Source: Tannerellaceae bacterium
Lineage (GTDB): Bacteria; Bacteroidota; Bacteroidia; Bacteroidales; Tannerellaceae
Length of the DNA: 8,356 nt
Assembly (NCBI GenBank): GCA_031279915.1
Contig: JAITHO010000060.1
Span: 1-8,356, forward strand
Reading direction: 5' to 3'
Numbering within the stretch: the first letter of the stretch is position 1; every line of letters starts with the position of its first letter. Made by a program: the position numbers and the translations under genes. Below the pieces are notes generated by a model. The model was given only the letters and a program-made list of their open reading frames with translations, was not told where the DNA came from and ran no database searches. Below, piece by piece: positions 6,232 to 8,356 of this stretch.

Positions 6232-8356
6232 CTATTTGTTTGCCAGCAGATGCTGGGCGGCTAAGGCGAGGAACATGTAGTGGGAGGATCCTCCGCCCAT
6301 GACGTACTCAACTTGCTGCCAGAGGTACGGAAATTCGAGCAGCTCGGGGAAGTCGGGCCGTATCAGGGCTGTTCCGGAAACGACTCCGCCGGGAATGTAT
6401 GACCAGTCGGCGCGGTTGAGCCCGTAGCCCACGGTAGCCGATTTGCTGCCTATTCCGGAGGCAAAGGAGGATGTATTCAGCCCGGGATGGCATCCCAGAA
6501 CGAAGTTGAGGGCATTGTAAACGATGTTGGGTGAGAAAATCTCCGGATAAGCCGCGTGCAGGAAGTAATAGCGATAACCGAGCGACTGTATATCCCATCC
6601 TGCGCCCCAGATGCGCGGACGATACGGGATGCCGTAAGGAGTCTCTGCAGCTTGCTGCTCAAAAAGCTCTTTGACCTTGGGAAGCGCATCGCGGAAAGCT
6701 TTCGAGAATTTTGCATCCTTCATTGCTTTTTCGGCTCTTCCGGTAAACCATGCGACGGTTCCGATATTGTCGACTATGAATTTTGTTTCGCCCAGAATAT
6801 AATCCTTGAATGCGCTCTCTCCGGTGGTGAGGAATAATTCGACGGCGGCGTGGATCTTGGCTGATCTCGCACGGTTTTCGCCGGCCGTGGCTTTGAAGAT
6901 GGCGCGGGCGGCATGAAGTGACTGCAGGCTCAGCGTGTCGTTAAATCCGCGGAGAGTTCTTGAGATGGCTGCAAGATGTGCGGCTGTTGTAAGTTCTCTG
7001 AAGGGATTATTTTCGGTGAAGACCCATCGGTCGTCGGCATTACCGAGGATTCCGTCGGTCATCGCTCCGGCATCTCCGAGCATGACGTACTGACGCAGAT
7101 CGTTGCAAATAATTCCGCGATATAAGCGCCCAAGAGCGTTGTAAGCGCCCACAACCGACAGGGCTCCGTGCTCGATTTGCTGGAGGATGTCGGCTTTTCC
7201 GTCAGGTTGATGTATCTCCGTAATCTTTGCCTTTTGATCAATGGAGGTTGCGTCGTAATCAACTTTGAATGCCTCGTGGGCGAGGGTCAGAATATAGCTC
7301 TCGCCTGCCTGCGATTCAACTCGCAGATCGAAGTCGCCAGCATCGTGCCATCCTCCTACGTTCAATCCGGGAACGACCTCTCCGGGCTTAAAACTCGTGA
7401 GCGTCGACGGGCCTTGAGCGTATCCATCTATGTGGTTGAAATCAACGCGGGCCATTTGAGCGTCATCCTCATGGCAGAGGTCATGCCAAACTCTGTATTT
7501 CTCGTTAACCCGCATGTGACACATCTGAACCGGCAGAAAATATTCCAGCACCGGCTGCCATACGCCTCGATTGTAAACGTCTGAAGCGATGCTGAAGATG
7601 GCCGACTCCGAATTTCCGTAACGAACCTTATATAGTCCCTCTTTCTTTATCGCCGAAAAATCGAACTTCAAATAATTATATCGCAGGAAACTTCCCCAAT
7701 CTTTTACGTCGGCAGAGAGCGCAACCTCCTCTCCGCTTTCGGTGATTTGGTAAAGAACGGGTTTCAGTCGCTTGCTGTCGCGCTTGTCGAGCTCAATGAT
7801 CGCTACCTTGGGCTGCGCCGGATGGTATCCAACCTGCGAAACTTGTATCACCGGCTGATAAGTCCAGTCGTTAACAGCATTGGGCGTTATCACCCACTTT
7901 ACGGCCTCCTTTGTGACGCCAACGGCCAGGTCGCTTCTGACGACGAACCATCCGTTGTTGTGATTCATGCGTCCGTCATACAGTTTCAGATCTGTCGACT
8001 TTGTTTCGATTACGAGCCGGTTGTATGGATCGTCGGGTCGCAGCACGAAGCGTTTGCCGATTGCGTAAGGTTCGGCAATGATGTCGTCGGCAATGATCGG
8101 GTTATATCCACGATTATCTCCGGAGAGATGCTTGATGTCGGTTTTCGGGTCAGTAGTGTAGTTGCCTGTATGCGGATAGTTGGCAGCTTGCGATAGGGTT
8201 GGGCCGTTAGGTTGAGGTGGGAAGATACCATGTTTTCCGTCCATAAGCCATGGCTTGCCGAAGAGGGCTCCTGGGAAAAGCTCAAGGTTAAACCCAAGCT
8301 TGCCTGCGTATCCGGCGGGAATCGGACGGTCGAGATCAACGGTGACGACAACCGAT
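6232..8356 (-). CDS. Glycoside hydrolase family 9 enzyme with N-terminal Ig-like domain, 5' end outside the window
   Basis: The enzyme should hydrolyse beta-glycosidic bonds in a polysaccharide or oligosaccharide by an inverting mechanism. It is probably exported, though the signal peptide is not in view. The frame is open from the right edge to the TAG at 6234-6232, giving 707 visible residues. The ATG at 8244 is internal, since the coding sequence before it continues a conserved-looking N-terminal region (LGFNLELFPGALFGKPWLMD). An Ig-like cellulase N-terminal domain lies at about 167-255 (QVSQVGYHPAQPKVAIIELD). The (alpha/alpha)6 catalytic domain runs from about 262 to 705. GGWHDAGDFDLR holds the DAGD motif (338-341) with the catalytic base Asp. 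Glu683 in LWQQVEYVMGG is the likely general acid, in the W-x3-E spacing of the second GH9 signature. Other positions of that signature depart from consensus, and the usual PHHR segment appears as YGLNRADW, so the substrate may not be plain cellulose. It ends just before a strong terminator and has no visible link to the metal locus. Confidence 0.95.
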   Translation of the reverse strand, partial: SVVVTVDLDRPIPAGYAGKLGFNLELFPGALFGKPWLMDGKHGIFPPQPNGPTLSQAANYPHTGNYTTDPKTDIKHLSGDNRGYNPIIADDIIAEPYAIGKRFVLRPDDPYNRLVIETKSTDLKLYDGRMNHNNGWFVVRSDLAVGVTKEAVKWVITPNAVNDWTYQPVIQVSQVGYHPAQPKVAIIELDKRDSKRLKPVLYQITESGEEVALSADVKDWGSFLRYNYLKFDFSAIKKEGLYKVRYGNSESAIFSIASDVYNRGVWQPVLEYFLPVQMCHMRVNEKYRVWHDLCHEDDAQMARVDFNHIDGYAQGPSTLTSFKPGEVVPGLNVGGWHDAGDFDLRVESQAGESYILTLAHEAFKVDYDATSIDQKAKITEIHQPDGKADILQQIEHGALSVVGAYNALGRLYRGIICNDLRQYVMLGDAGAMTDGILGNADDRWVFTENNPFRELTTAAHLAAISRTLRGFNDTLSLQSLHAARAIFKATAGENRARSAKIHAAVELFLTTGESAFKDYILGETKFIVDNIGTVAWFTGRAEKAMKDAKFSKAFRDALPKVKELFEQQAAETPYGIPYRPRIWGAGWDIQSLGYRYYFLHAAYPEIFSPNIVYNALNFVLGCHPGLNTSSFASGIGSKSATVGYGLNRADWSYIPGGVVSGTALIRPDFPELLEFPYLWQQVEYVMGGGSSHYMFLALAAQHLLANK

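Noticed and set aside
6232..8244. GH9 gene starting at the ATG at 8244
   Set aside because: The frame stays open to the window edge, and the extra 37 codons read as typical GH9 N-terminal sequence, so this ATG is internal.

Overview
The window looks like a chromosomal piece of a Gram-negative member of the Bacteroidetes, probably Bacteroidales. Four things point there: a glycoside hydrolase family 9 enzyme with a Bacteroidetes-style N-terminal region, a lipoprotein-type periplasmic adaptor, an outer-membrane efflux protein, and a promoter (TTTA, 19 nt, TATGTTTG) close to the Bacteroides -33/-7 consensus instead of a -35/-10 promoter. I see no clear Shine-Dalgarno sequences. Genus cannot be fixed by eye.

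All convincing genes are on the minus strand, so the biological order runs from high to low coordinates. (1) 8356-6232: a GH9 glycoside hydrolase, 5'-truncated by the window edge, followed by a perfect 13-bp-stem terminator hairpin at 6205-6173. (2) 6092-6062: a well-formed promoter. (3) 6038-5682: a small membrane protein with a histidine-rich segment. (4) 5666-5620: a weaker promoter flanked by two inverted repeats. (5) 5534-4431: a periplasmic adaptor lipoprotein. (6) 4429-1343: a CusA/CzcA-type heavy-metal RND pump, one base after the adaptor stop. (7) 1342-785: a 558-bp gap. (8) 784-1: the N-terminal 261 residues of a TolC/CusC-like outer-membrane factor, running off the left edge.

Genes 3 and 5-8 read as one heavy-metal resistance locus. 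The adaptor, pump and outer-membrane channel make a tripartite CBA exporter that moves metal cations from periplasm or cytoplasm out of the cell. The His-rich protein at the head of the locus is a plausible periplasmic metal-binding or sensing partner, by inference only. The GH9 gene is a separate unit for polysaccharide breakdown.

The least expected structure is in the gap between pump and outer-membrane factor. It holds a 42-bp tandem repeat whose copies carry 14-18 bp palindromes, followed in exact 42-bp register by a different, perfect 20-bp palindrome. Centres lie at 1036.5, 1078.5, 1120.5 and 1162.5, about four helical turns apart. The same region is open on the minus strand as a possible 182-codon reading frame whose stop overlaps the outer-membrane-factor start as ATGA. 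Whether this is a protein-binding array, an RNA element, a dispersed repeat or a repeat-containing protein gene cannot be decided from the sequence alone.
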